Assembly: GCA_036397035.1 (NCBI GenBank)
Contig: DASWJS010000017.1
Span: forward strand, 1 to 64,000
DNA: 64,000 nt
Source of the DNA: DASWJS01 sp036397035
GTDB lineage: Bacteria > Actinomycetota > AC-67
Reading direction: 5' to 3'
In this document: one piece after another, positions 9,380 through 18,608 of the stretch
How positions within the stretch are numbered: position 1 is the first letter of the stretch
Layout of the letters: every line of letters starts with the position of its first letter
The notes under the pieces: generated by a model
What the model saw: only the letters and a program-made list of their open reading frames with translations
The model's database searches: none
Told to the model about the DNA's origin: nothing
Program-made: the position numbers and the translations under genes

Positions 9380-9383
9380 GTCG

Positions 9384-10022
9384 ATGCCCCGCGCAGCAAA
9401 AGGAGCGGCGCCCGGTGCGCCCCGTCCCAAGATCGCTCCCGCCGCGACGCCGCTGACGAAGCGGCGCGGCTTCCGATGGACGGCGCTCGTCGCGGCGCTT
9501 GCCATCGCGCTGATCGTGGTGATCTCGGTGCTCGGTCAGACCGGCCGCTCGCGCGCGCTCCGCGCCTACGACGCGGACCTTCGCGAAGCCATCGCGCTGT
9601 TCGAGGCGACTCTGTCGCCGACCGCGCCGCAGTCTTTCGCCTCCCTTCCGCAGCGTTTCACGCAAGGGCAGGTGACCCCGGCCGAGCTGCAGGAGGCGGC
9701 ATCGGAGTGGGAGAGCAACTTCGCAGCCGCGGCGGGAGGGGTCCGCGCGCTGAACCCGCCGGTCGAGCTGGAGGCCGCGCAGAACGACATCGCGCAAGCG
9801 CTCGACTTCTACGCCACGATCGCCGGCCTCTACGGCCTGCTGGCCGAACACAAGCTGATCGCCGACGACGCCACCGGCAACCTCGCCGAGCGCCTCCAGA
9901 CACAGTCCGAGACCCTCACCCGACGGATCGAGGAAGCGAGCGGGCGCGCGTCCGCCCTCTACGGCGCGGGCCTCGGCGCCGTCGAAGAGCTGAAGTCGCA
10001 CTGGGGTGTCCCCGCCGCCTGA
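9384..10022 (+). CDS. Membrane-anchored protein of unknown function
   Basis: 212 aa. After a basic, Pro/Ala-rich cytoplasmic N-terminus comes one transmembrane helix (about residues 31-52), then an outward helical domain rich in Ala, Glu and Gln. Conserved-looking spots include TAPQSFASLPQRFTQGQ and LNPPVELEAAQNDIAQAL. It lies between tatC and helY, closer than in mycobacteria, and is probably cotranscribed. No family recognised. Confidence 0.6.
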   Translation: MPRAAKGAAPGAPRPKIAPAATPLTKRRGFRWTALVAALAIALIVVISVLGQTGRSRALRAYDADLREAIALFEATLSPTAPQSFASLPQRFTQGQVTPAELQEAASEWESNFAAAAGGVRALNPPVELEAAQNDIAQALDFYATIAGLYGLLAEHKLIADDATGNLAERLQTQSETLTRRIEEASGRASALYGAGLGAVEELKSHWGVPAA

Positions 10023-10050
10023 GCATCGCGCGGCGGGTAGGGTCGCGCCG

Positions 10051-12687
10051 ATGAGCATCGAAGGGTTCGCACGCGAGTACGACTTTCCGTTCGACTCGTT
10101 CCAGCGCGAGGCGTGTGCGGCGCTGGAGGCGGGGCGCAACGCGCTGGTCTGCGCGCCGACCGGCGCCGGGAAGACGGTGGTGGGGGAGTACGCCGTGTGG
10201 CGCGCGCTCCAGACCGGCGGGAAGGCGTTCTACACCACGCCGCTGAAGGCGCTGTCCAACCAGAAGTTCGGCGACTTCAGGCAGCGCCACGGACCGGAGC
10301 GCATCGGCTTGCTCACCGGCGACAACGCCGTGAACGGAGAAGCGCCGGCCGTCGTGATGACGACCGAGGTCCTGCGCAACATGCTCTACGAAGGTTCGCC
10401 GACCCTGGACGGCCTCCGCATGGTCGTGCTGGACGAGGTGCACTTCTTGCAGGACCGCTACCGCGGCGCGACCTGGGAGGAGGTCATCATCCACCTCCCG
10501 CCGTCGGTTCGGATCGCGGCGCTGTCGGCGACGCTGTCCAACGCCGGTCAGTTCGGGGACTGGCTGCGCTCCGTCCGCGGGCCGACCGACGTCGTGGTCG
10601 AGCAGGTCCGCCCCGTTCCCATCGAGCATCGCTACTTCGTCGGCGACACGCTGTTCGAGATGTTCGTGCGCGACGGGCGCGCACGCAAGCCCAACCCCGC
10701 CGTCCGGCGAATCGACGAGGGCGTTCCGCGGGACGCGCGGCGCCGGCCCGGCCGAGGAGGCGCGCGGCCGCGGAGCTACCGGCGCCGCTCGGCGTACCGG
10801 CCGGATCGCGTGGACGTCGTCCGGCGGCTCGCCGCGGAGGGCATGTTGCCGGCGATTACGTTCATCTTCTCGCGAGCGGGGTGCCAGGACGCCGTCCGGC
10901 GCTGCGTGGAGGCCGGTGTGCGCCTCACCGACGCGACCGAGCGCAAGGAGATCAGGCGCGTGGCGAACGAACGGGTCGCCGGCTTGCGGGACGACGATCT
11001 CGAAGCGCTCGGCTTCGAGACGTGGCGGCACGCGCTCGAACGGGGGATCGCCGCGCACCATGCCGGGATGATCCCCGCGTTCAAGGAGACGGTGGAGGCC
11101 CTGTTCGCCCGCGCGCTGGTGAAAGCGGTCTTCGCGACCGAGACGCTCGCGCTGGGGATCAACATGCCCGCGCGCACCGTCGTCATCGAGCGCCTGATCA
11201 AGTTCAACGGCGAGCGGCACGAGCTGATGACGCCGGGCGACCACGCGCAGCTCACCGGACGCGCCGGCCGGCGCGGGAAGGACGAGGTCGGCTTCGGCAT
11301 CACGCTCTTCCAGCCCGACGTGCCGTTCGAGCGCGTCGCGTCGCTCGCCGAAGGCCGGTCCTACCCGATCGCGTCGTCCTTCCGCCCCTCGTACAACATG
11401 GCGGTGAACCTGCTCGCCTCCCATTCGGTGGAGGAGGCGATCCGGCTGCTGAACCTGTCGTTCGGACAGTTCATGACCGACGCGAGCCTGGTGCAGCTCA
11501 CGAACAAGATCGAGCACAACGAACGATTCGTTGCCGGCTACCGGGAGCGCGCGCGGTGCGACCTCGGCGACGTGGACGAGTACTGGGCGCTTGCGACGAA
11601 GGCTCGCGCGATGCGTGACGAGCGTCAGGTCGAGGCGCGCCGCTCACGCAACGAGCGTGTCCGGCGCGCCCTGAGCGCGCTGCCGCGCGGCGCCGTCCTG
11701 AAGGTCCAGCGCGGCCCGCGCGCCGGCCTGGTGGCGGTGGCCGAGGTGCGGCGGGGCAAGCACGGCGAGCCGCAGCCGGTCGTGATCACCGCCGACCGCC
11801 GCATGCAGCGACTGGCGGTTCGCGACTTCGTCGACGAGCCCGCGATCGTCGGCCGCGTGAAAGTGCCGGCCGGCGACGTGCGGGACAAGGGCCTGCGCCA
11901 CGCGGTCGCGCAACAGCTCGCGCGCGTGCGCGCGGTAGACGCTCCGCGCGCGGCGGCCGCGGCGGTCCCCGAGCCGGAGGCGGTCCTGCGCGCGCGGCTC
12001 GAGGCTCATGCGGTGTGGTCGTGTCCGGACCGGCGCGAGCACGAAACGTGGCTCGACCGCATCGAGCGGCTGGACGCGGAAACGGCGCGCCTGCGCGCGC
12101 GGGTCGATCGCCGCGGCGGGTCGCTCGCGCGGGCCTTTCAGCGCGTGCTGGAGATCCTCGAGGACCTCGGCTACGTCCACGAGGGCGCGGTCACCGACCG
12201 GGGCGCGCGGCTCGCCCGGATCTACAACGAGAGCGACCTGCTGGTCGCGCTGGCGGTGGACCGGGGTCTGCTCGATGGCCTGGAGCCGCCCGAGCTGGCC
12301 GCCGTCGCCTCCTGCCTGGTGTACGAGACGCGCATCGGGGAGCCCGAAGCGATCTTCACCGGCGAGCGGGAGCGGCGCGCGTTCCGCTCGCTCATGGGCA
12401 TCTACCGCGACGTGGCGGCGCGCGAGGAGGAGCGCAGTCTGGCGCTCGTACGCGAGCCCGACCCGGGGTTTGCGTGGCGTGTCCACCGCTGGGCCAGCGG
12501 CGAGGACCTGGCCGACGTCGTCGGCGAACAGGACCAGTTGCTCCCCGGCGACTTCGTTCGCTGGGTGAAGCAGGTGTGGGACCTGCTCGGGCAGATCGCC
12601 GGCGTCGCGAGCGAGGACGTCGCGGCGAACTGTCGCACGGCGGCGCGGGCGATCTATCGCGGCGTCGTGTCTGTGGGATCGGTGTAG
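10051..12687 (+). CDS. helY: Ski2/Mtr4-like DEVH-box helicase HelY
   Basis: 878 aa from ATG 10051, chosen over an upstream in-frame GTG because Mtr4-like proteins begin close to the FxFDxFQ motif (YDFPFDSFQREA). Walker A is APTGAGKT at 35-42 and the DEVH box is VLDEVHFLQ near 127. Motif III-like ALSATLSN, TLALGINMPART and LTGRAGRRG (motif VI) follow. The C-terminal 400 residues resemble the DSHCT domain. It is an ATP-dependent RNA helicase by family, adjacent to tatC in actinobacteria (Rv2092c). A 15-bp tandem duplication spans its stop. Confidence 0.92.
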   Translation: MSIEGFAREYDFPFDSFQREACAALEAGRNALVCAPTGAGKTVVGEYAVWRALQTGGKAFYTTPLKALSNQKFGDFRQRHGPERIGLLTGDNAVNGEAPAVVMTTEVLRNMLYEGSPTLDGLRMVVLDEVHFLQDRYRGATWEEVIIHLPPSVRIAALSATLSNAGQFGDWLRSVRGPTDVVVEQVRPVPIEHRYFVGDTLFEMFVRDGRARKPNPAVRRIDEGVPRDARRRPGRGGARPRSYRRRSAYRPDRVDVVRRLAAEGMLPAITFIFSRAGCQDAVRRCVEAGVRLTDATERKEIRRVANERVAGLRDDDLEALGFETWRHALERGIAAHHAGMIPAFKETVEALFARALVKAVFATETLALGINMPARTVVIERLIKFNGERHELMTPGDHAQLTGRAGRRGKDEVGFGITLFQPDVPFERVASLAEGRSYPIASSFRPSYNMAVNLLASHSVEEAIRLLNLSFGQFMTDASLVQLTNKIEHNERFVAGYRERARCDLGDVDEYWALATKARAMRDERQVEARRSRNERVRRALSALPRGAVLKVQRGPRAGLVAVAEVRRGKHGEPQPVVITADRRMQRLAVRDFVDEPAIVGRVKVPAGDVRDKGLRHAVAQQLARVRAVDAPRAAAAAVPEPEAVLRARLEAHAVWSCPDRREHETWLDRIERLDAETARLRARVDRRGGSLARAFQRVLEILEDLGYVHEGAVTDRGARLARIYNESDLLVALAVDRGLLDGLEPPELAAVASCLVYETRIGEPEAIFTGERERRAFRSLMGIYRDVAAREEERSLALVREPDPGFAWRVHRWASGEDLADVVGEQDQLLPGDFVRWVKQVWDLLGQIAGVASEDVAANCRTAARAIYRGVVSVGSV

Positions 12688-12704
12688 GCGGGATCGGTGT
12701 AGGC
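12675..12704 (+). repeat. 15-bp tandem duplication spanning the helY stop
   Basis: The unit GGGATCGGTGTAGGC occurs at 12675-12689 and again at 12690-12704. The helY stop TAG (12685-12687) is in the first copy, and the second copy holds the same in-frame TAG. The unit length is a multiple of three. Confidence 0.95.
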
Positions 12705-12748
12705 GCGGTTCCCGGGAGGCGGGAGACGCACGGTTAGTATCGCCTGCG

Positions 12749-13717
12749 ATGGGCTCCTCTCCCTTCGGTCCCATGCGACTGATCGTGAACCCGCGCTCCG
12801 GACGCGGCTCGATCGCGCGCTCGCTGGCGGACGTGCGGGCGGTGCTCGCCGCCGAGGACCTGGATCACGACGTCGCGCGGACGGAAGGACCGGGCCACGC
12901 GATCGATCTCACGCGGGAGGCGGTCGCCGGCGGCATCCGCTACGTCGTAGCCGTGGGCGGCGACGGCACCGTGCACGAGGTCGTGAACGGCCTCATGGGA
13001 CCCGACGGACCCGCGGCCGAGGATCTGGTGCTCGGCGTGATCCCGTCGGGCAGCGGTTGCGACTTCGTGCGCACCTTCGGCATCAAGCAGGAGCCCGAGC
13101 GCGCGGCGAGCTACCTGGCGGGCAAGACCGTGTGGGGAAAGCTCGATGTCGGCCGCGTGCGCTACGCGACCAGGCAGGAAGAGCGGACGCGCTGGTTCGT
13201 CAACGTCGCCGAAGCGGGGATCGGCGCCCACGTCGTTCGCGCGGCGGCGACGTTCCCGCGCTTCCTCGCCGGCCGCGCGTATCGTCTGGCCGCGCTCAAA
13301 GGCATCCTGACGTACCGGCCGCAGCGGGCCGTGCTCGCGATGAACGGGCGCAAAGCGCGCGGCGTCAAGCCCGACGCGCCGCTCGGTCCGCTGGGCGTGG
13401 ACGCGAAGGCCACGATGGTCGTCGTCGCCAACTGCCAGTTCTTCGGGGGCGGGTTGCGCGTCGCGCCCCGGGCGATCCCATCGGACGGGATGTTCGACGT
13501 GCTGGTGGGCGAAGGGGGCACGATGCAGGCGCTCACGGCGCTGCGCAAGATGCCGCTCGGTGACCACGTGCCCGCCGCGACGATCGCCGAGTACGTCGCC
13601 GACGCGGTCACGCTCGACGGACCGTCGCCGTTGCTGATCGAGGCCGACGGTGAGCTGCTGGGCACGACGCCGGCGACGTTCGACCTGGTGCGCGGCGCGA
13701 TCTCGATGAAGGTCTAG
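12749..13717 (+). CDS. Diacylglycerol kinase family lipid kinase
   Basis: 322 aa (or 314 from the internal ATG at 12773). A member of the DagK/YegS fold, which phosphorylates diacylglycerol, sphingoid or related lipids at the membrane. It shows the conserved start MRLIVNPRSGRG, the glycine loop GGDGTVHEVVNG near residue 70 and IPSGSGCDFVRTFGI, where the usual GTGND is GSGCD. The C-terminal beta domain ends in LIEADGELLGTTP. It converges with the metallophosphoesterase gene with a 4-nt overlap. The exact substrate cannot be read from sequence. Confidence 0.85.
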   Translation: MGSSPFGPMRLIVNPRSGRGSIARSLADVRAVLAAEDLDHDVARTEGPGHAIDLTREAVAGGIRYVVAVGGDGTVHEVVNGLMGPDGPAAEDLVLGVIPSGSGCDFVRTFGIKQEPERAASYLAGKTVWGKLDVGRVRYATRQEERTRWFVNVAEAGIGAHVVRAAATFPRFLAGRAYRLAALKGILTYRPQRAVLAMNGRKARGVKPDAPLGPLGVDAKATMVVVANCQFFGGGLRVAPRAIPSDGMFDVLVGEGGTMQALTALRKMPLGDHVPAATIAEYVADAVTLDGPSPLLIEADGELLGTTPATFDLVRGAISMKV

Positions 13718-15786
13718 ATCCCGACCATCCAGCGGTGTACGCGCGCGCGCACGAGCCAGAGCGCGCCGGCCAGCGAGACCAGAAGCGCGATCGCGCCGCG
13801 CCCGCCCCAGCCGCCGTCGGAGGTCGGCAGGACGGCAAGGCCGGGTCCGGTGTTGTGGTTCAGCGGGAGCGAATCGACCGGCGGCGGGAAGGTGTCGCCC
13901 GGGAGCGTGGTCTGCGGGCACGGGATGCCACCGGGGAACCCGCATGCGGGCGGAGTCGGCGTCGGGAAGGTGAAGCCCGGGATCGGCGGCGGAACGGGGA
14001 TCGGGACCGGCGGCAACACCGAGCCTCCGCCGGTGACGCCGAGCGGGTTGGGCACGAGCAGCTCCACGTTGCGGTCGATCGAGCGTCCGGCCGCGCCTTC
14101 GGGCTTGGACGGATCGACGTAGCTCAGCTCGCGCGCCGCCGAGGCCAGCCAGTTCTCGTTGATGCGCCGCGCGCCGCCCGCGCGCCGTTCGTCGGTCGGG
14201 TCGTCGGCCGTCCAGCTCATCGCGCGCGCGTCGGGAGGAACGGCCGCGTCGACCATGACGCTGAAGATCGAAAGCGTGCCGTCGCCGTTGTCGGCGATCT
14301 CGATCGAGCGGGTCTGGCTCGGCCAGTCGGTGAGGGCGGCGGTCTCCACTTCCCAGAACGAGGTGTGGAAGACCTCGCTCGTGTGCGGCGTGATGCGGTT
14401 CTGCCCGTCGTGGCCGGACAGCACCAGCACGACGTTCGGGAAGCGCGACAGGAGCGCGTTCAGCTCCTCGCCGAGCACGGGCGAGCCGTCGGGCGGCGGC
14501 GCCTGGTTGTCGAGCGTGTCGAAGGAGTGGTGCATGGCCACGATCACGATCTTGCCGGCGTTGCCGGTCCTCTTCTTCGTGCCCGTCTCGGAGTAGTACG
14601 TGCCGGCATTCGCCTTGAGGTCGCGTTCCAGCCACGCGAACTGCGCCGGGTCGAGGTTGCCGCCGGAGGCGCCTTCGGGCGGGGTCGTGTCGAGCGCGAC
14701 GAAGTGGAACGGGTCCTGGTCCCACGTGTAGCAAGCGCGGCCGAGCACGGCGCCGCCGGCGTCGCGGCAGCGCGTGCGGTCGAACCCGTGCCCGGACGGG
14801 AGCCCGCGCGTCGTGAAGTGCTCGGAGATCCAGTCGAAGCGATCGACCAGGCGGCGGTCGTCGTCGGCGGTCACGATCATCGCGGCGCCCGGCCGAGTCG
14901 CCTGATCGGTGTAGAAGTCCCGATCGGTCGAGCCGCCCTCACGGCAGTTCTTCCGGGTGATCTCGCCGCCGCCGTCCCCGAGCTTGACGCTGCCGGTCGC
15001 GTAGGTGTCGGCGAACTGCCGCCACGCGTCGTTGTCGTCCGGCGCCGTGCCGAAGACCTTCACGTCGTTGTTGCCGATGACGCTGAACCACGACAGCGGC
15101 GCGGGACCGGCGCGAAGCCCCGCCGCGGCGAAAGGCTCGTTGCCCAGCTCGAGCAGCGACCCGGCCGTCGTCGCAAGGCCGGGCTGCGCGGCCTGGGGAT
15201 CGGAGCGCTGGACGCCCTCGTAGCCGTCGGCGCCCGAGTCGGGATCCAGGAGCCCGCCGTCCAGCAGGTCGAGGTACCAGCGGACCTCGTTGTAGTGCTT
15301 GTTCGCGGCGCCGCTGCCGAGCATCATCGCGAAGTCGTAGTTCTTGCGAAGCACGGGGCTTCCCGCGGGGCTCGACGCGAGGGAGGACATCGCCTCGGCG
15401 TGCGCGTTGAGCAGCGCCGGGAGCAGCGTCTCGTAGGCGCGGAAGGGCGTGACGTCCGGCGGGCTCCCGCACTGGGCGAGGTATTCGGCGCGCAACGGCG
15501 ACTCCTCGTCCTGGAGCTGGAGGTCCGCGGCGGTGAAGAAGGAAAGCAGCGGGCGCCGAGTCGAGGCGCGACTCGGGTCGGCCTTGGCGAGGTCGTCGCG
15601 GACGGCGAGCTGCTCGCCGGGGCCGCATCGAAGCGTCCCGTCCGGCGCCGCCTCGACCCGTCCGGCGAGCGTCGTCGTCCCGCAGAGCGCGGCCGCCGCG
15701 CGGCCCGTCTGGGGGATGGCGAGCATCGCGACGAGCAGGGCGGCAGCGATTGCCGCCCCGGCCAGCGCCGACGCTCGGGCCTTCAC
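13714..15786 (-). CDS. Secreted metallophosphoesterase (PPA1498-like)
   Basis: 690 aa. I place the start at GTG 15786: the sequence GAGGTGAT at 15794-15801 is a near-perfect Shine-Dalgarno 7 nt upstream, while the ATG at 15795 lies inside it. A signal peptide comes first. Metallophosphatase motifs are spread out by long inserts: FTAADLQLQD, VIGNNDVK, IVAMHHSFDT (near 417) and LVLSGHDGQNRI (near 455). A Pro-rich stalk precedes a C-terminal membrane helix, so the enzyme is anchored outside the cell. The long inserts recall the TIGR03767 group. Substrate unknown. Confidence 0.8.
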   Translation of the reverse strand: MKARASALAGAAIAAALLVAMLAIPQTGRAAAALCGTTTLAGRVEAAPDGTLRCGPGEQLAVRDDLAKADPSRASTRRPLLSFFTAADLQLQDEESPLRAEYLAQCGSPPDVTPFRAYETLLPALLNAHAEAMSSLASSPAGSPVLRKNYDFAMMLGSGAANKHYNEVRWYLDLLDGGLLDPDSGADGYEGVQRSDPQAAQPGLATTAGSLLELGNEPFAAAGLRAGPAPLSWFSVIGNNDVKVFGTAPDDNDAWRQFADTYATGSVKLGDGGGEITRKNCREGGSTDRDFYTDQATRPGAAMIVTADDDRRLVDRFDWISEHFTTRGLPSGHGFDRTRCRDAGGAVLGRACYTWDQDPFHFVALDTTPPEGASGGNLDPAQFAWLERDLKANAGTYYSETGTKKRTGNAGKIVIVAMHHSFDTLDNQAPPPDGSPVLGEELNALLSRFPNVVLVLSGHDGQNRITPHTSEVFHTSFWEVETAALTDWPSQTRSIEIADNGDGTLSIFSVMVDAAVPPDARAMSWTADDPTDERRAGGARRINENWLASAARELSYVDPSKPEGAAGRSIDRNVELLVPNPLGVTGGGSVLPPVPIPVPPPIPGFTFPTPTPPACGFPGGIPCPQTTLPGDTFPPPVDSLPLNHNTGPGLAVLPTSDGGWGGRGAIALLVSLAGALWLVRARVHRWMVGI

Positions 15787-15936
15787 GGGGACCATCACCT
15801 CTCTACAACGACCGGCGAGTCCGGAAGATGCACCCCGGGCCGGGTTTGCGGAACTTGTCCCGAGGCCCGAGGAACCATGATGGTACGTCTCGGGCAGGCC
15901 GGGCGCGAGGGGTGCCTGCGTGTAGGGTTCGGCGTC

Positions 15937-17085
15937 ATGGACGACCGTTCCTACCTGGGCCTCGATGCCGACCAGCGCGCCCTGCTGGGGCTGGTGGGGG
16001 AGATCGCCGAGCGGGAGGTCGCGCCCCACGCCGCCGAGTGGGAGCGGTCCGCGACGTTCCCGCGTCCGGCCTTCGAGGCGCTCGGGAAGGCGGGTCTGCT
16101 GGGACTGGTCTACCCGGTCGAGTACGGCGGCGCGGCCCAGCCCGCCTGGGTGTACGTCATGGTGCTGGAGGAGCTGTCGCGGGCGTTGCTGTCCGTCGGG
16201 CTCGGCGTCTCGGTGCAGACGCTGACGATCTTCCCCGCGTTCGCCTACGGCACCCAGGAGCAGCGCGGGCAGTGGATGCCGCCGGCCTGTGCGGGGGAGT
16301 GGATCGGCTCGTATTGCCTGTCCGAGCCGGCGTCGGGCTCGGACGCGGCATCGCTGCGGACACGCGCGGCCCGCACCGGCGACGGGTGGGTCCTGAACGG
16401 CACGAAGGCCTGGGTCACTCACGGCGGAGAGAGCGACTATTACGTCGTATTCGCGCGCACGGACGGCGAGGGCGCCAAGGGCGTCTCGTGCTTCTTCGTT
16501 CCGGCGCGCACGCCCGGCGTCGAGCGCGCTTCGCTCGAGCGCAAGATGGGCATGGCGTCCTCGCCGACGGCGCAGATCGTCTTCGACGACGCGCACGTGC
16601 CGCCGGACCACCTGATCGGCCGCGAAGGCGAGGGGTTTGCGATCGCGATGGCGGCGCTGGACGGAGGGCGGCTCGGCATCGCGGCGTGCAGCGTGGGGCT
16701 CGCGCAGGCGGCGCTTGACGCGGCGATCGCCTTCGCGCGCGAGCGCGAGCAGTTCGGACGGCCGGTCGGTTCCTTCCAGGGCGTGCAGTTCATGCTCGCC
16801 GACATGTCCACGAGCGTGGACGCGGCGCGGGCCCTGGTCCACGACGCGGCGCTGCGCCGGGATGCGGGCGATCCCGGGGCGGGAGTCGCGGCGGCGAAGG
16901 CGAAGCTGTTCGCCTCGGACGCGGCGATGCGGGTGACGACCGATGCCGTCCAGGTCCATGGCGGCTACGGCTACGTCGAGGAGTTCCCGGCGGAGCGCTA
17001 CATGCGCGAGGCGAAGGTGCTCCAGATCGTCGAGGGGACCAACCAGATCCAGCGAATGGTGATCGGCCGCGCGATAACCCGCTGA
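15937..17085 (+). CDS. Acyl-CoA dehydrogenase
   Basis: 382 aa from ATG 15937. FAD flavoprotein that oxidises acyl-CoA to enoyl-CoA. It has both family signatures, YCLSEPASGSDAASL near residue 127 and QVHGGYGYVEEFPAERYMRE near 345. The likely catalytic Glu is in QIVEGTNQIQRMVIGR near residue 365. The sequence resembles short/branched-chain members; chain-length specificity cannot be decided. It is a single gene, divergent from the phosphoesterase across 150 bp, with no electron-transfer flavoprotein nearby. Confidence 0.92.
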   Translation: MDDRSYLGLDADQRALLGLVGEIAEREVAPHAAEWERSATFPRPAFEALGKAGLLGLVYPVEYGGAAQPAWVYVMVLEELSRALLSVGLGVSVQTLTIFPAFAYGTQEQRGQWMPPACAGEWIGSYCLSEPASGSDAASLRTRAARTGDGWVLNGTKAWVTHGGESDYYVVFARTDGEGAKGVSCFFVPARTPGVERASLERKMGMASSPTAQIVFDDAHVPPDHLIGREGEGFAIAMAALDGGRLGIAACSVGLAQAALDAAIAFAREREQFGRPVGSFQGVQFMLADMSTSVDAARALVHDAALRRDAGDPGAGVAAAKAKLFASDAAMRVTTDAVQVHGGYGYVEEFPAERYMREAKVLQIVEGTNQIQRMVIGRAITR

Positions 17086-17200
17086 CCAGCGCGAACCCGC
17101 CGAGCCGCACGGTTCGAGTTTGCCGGTTTCCCCGAAAAAGGAGGGGTTCGCCTTTGGTGGTGAGAAGGGAAGAACCTGCCCTCACGCGAATCTTGTCCCC

Positions 17201-17677
17201 ATGAAGACCACGCGTGCCATTACCAAGTCGCTGATCGCCGTGCTGTGCGTCGCCGCCTTCGGTCTCGCGCCGATGTCCGCGCAGGCGGGGTGCCGCATTC
17301 CGTCCCAGACCACTGCCTTGCTGCATCCGCTCGGCCTGCCGCTGCCGCCGGTGGACGACTGCAGCGACGCAAACGTGCTCATCTCGCAGGGCGATCTGGT
17401 GGGCGGCGACGTGGTGGTCGCACGCAGTCACAACGTCTACCTGCAGAACCTGGACGCGACCGCCTACTACGTCCTGGTGTACGAGCCGTGCGAAGAGCCG
17501 CCGTGCCCGATCAAGCACAACACCGGCACGATTACGCCCTACAGCTCGGCCCTGTTTGCGAAGGCGATCCGCGTGGTGGGGGGCTGGGAGGACGGCGTCA
17601 CCTACCCCTACAAGCTGTTCAACTCCAGCAGCGAAGAGCTGGCCGAAGGATCGATCACGGTTCCGGAACCGGTCTGA
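17201..17677 (+). CDS. Small secreted protein with two Cys pairs
   Basis: 158 aa from ATG 17201; an upstream in-frame start is rejected because this one gives a clean signal peptide (KTTRAITKSLIAVLCVAAFG, cleavage near SAQAG). The mature part has four cysteines (GCRIPS, DDCSDAN, EPCEEPPCPIK), probably disulphide-bonded outside the cell. It looks beta-rich (DVVVARSHNVYLQNLDATAY). No family recognised. Its last 23 nt overlap the convergent nurA gene. Confidence 0.7.
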   Translation: MKTTRAITKSLIAVLCVAAFGLAPMSAQAGCRIPSQTTALLHPLGLPLPPVDDCSDANVLISQGDLVGGDVVVARSHNVYLQNLDATAYYVLVYEPCEEPPCPIKHNTGTITPYSSALFAKAIRVVGGWEDGVTYPYKLFNSSSEELAEGSITVPEPV

Positions 17678-18608
17678 GCCCGGCGAGGCCCGCCGGCGCG
17701 GCCGCCTTGACGAGGCGGCGATAGACCACAGCGGGATCCCCTGAGCGGCGCCGGAGCTGCCGCTCGAGCTGACCGATCGGATAGAGGTTCTGTGGCGCGC
17801 GCGGGTCGCGATGGCGCGCCGAGGCGAACCGCGGGAGCGAGGACGCCGAACGATCCGCGAGCGCGACCGCTTCTTCCTGCGAGACGACCGCGCTCGCCTC
17901 GCAGCGCACGATGCCGGCCCACGGGTGTCCGGTGCCGCCCGGCAGCCGCAGGTACCAGGACCGCCTGCTGCGCCCGGCCGAGGTGATCACGAACAGCGGC
18001 GTGCGCTCGCCCGGCTGCAGCGCGGAGACGACGTCGAGCCGGTCCGCGTCCAGATAGCTCGCCCGCTGGGTCTTCACGTAGCCGATCGCGTTGGGCACGT
18101 CCTCGCGACCCCACAGCAAGCCGTCGAGGACGAGCAGGTCGCTCGGTCGGGCCGCGCGCGCGACGTCGGCCTCGACGCCGCGCATCCAGCTCATCACGTC
18201 CAGCGCCAGCTCTTCCGGACTCGCGGCCGCAGACGCGCGCGCGTCGTAGCGCAACCCGTCGGCCAGGATCGGTGCGGGGTCCGACGCGGCGGTGACGAGC
18301 GCCCGCTCGACCCGCACGGATTCGACCTCCGCCCGCGACTCGCACCGCACGACGCCGGCCGCCACGGTCGCGCAGATCCCGGCGACGGGACCGGCGCCGT
18401 CGCGCTCGATCCACACTTGCGCGTCGACCCGGTTCACGCCGTCGACGAAGCTGATCGTCGCCGCCGGCTCGCCGGAGGGGCGGATGGGCGCCCATTCGGC
18501 GGCCGGCCGCTCGGCATCCAGCGCGACCGAGCGCGCCGGGTCGGCGTCGTCGGCGTCACGGAACGCCGCGCCGTAGTCGGGCGCCCACTGCTCGATCGTG
18601 AACCTCAT
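17655..18608 (-). CDS. nurA: NurA-type DNA end-resection nuclease
   Basis: 317 aa, last gene of the herA-sbcD-sbcC-nurA operon, starting in a 4-nt ATGA overlap with the sbcC stop. NurA is a toroidal 5'-3' exonuclease that works with the HerA translocase in resection. The expected motif I Asp is in ISFVDGVNRVDAQVW (D56), and the second acidic motif is LLVLDGLLWGRE (D162), followed by IGYVKTQRASYL. Identification rests on these motifs plus the operon context. A long in-frame upstream extension is antisense to sbcC and is rejected. Confidence 0.8.
   Translation of the reverse strand: MRFTIEQWAPDYGAAFRDADDADPARSVALDAERPAAEWAPIRPSGEPAATISFVDGVNRVDAQVWIERDGAGPVAGICATVAAGVVRCESRAEVESVRVERALVTAASDPAPILADGLRYDARASAAASPEELALDVMSWMRGVEADVARAARPSDLLVLDGLLWGREDVPNAIGYVKTQRASYLDADRLDVVSALQPGERTPLFVITSAGRSRRSWYLRLPGGTGHPWAGIVRCEASAVVSQEEAVALADRSASSLPRFASARHRDPRAPQNLYPIGQLERQLRRRSGDPAVVYRRLVKAAAPAGLAGLRPVPEP

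Noticed and set aside
15787..16959. Upstream in-frame extension of the metallophosphoesterase
   Set aside because: It is antisense to the acyl-CoA dehydrogenase and lies before a good ribosome-binding site and signal peptide at 15786.
17086..17200. Rho-independent terminator after the acyl-CoA dehydrogenase gene
   Set aside because: A CCCC/GGGG pairing around GAAAAAGGA exists but no stable stem followed by a T-run.
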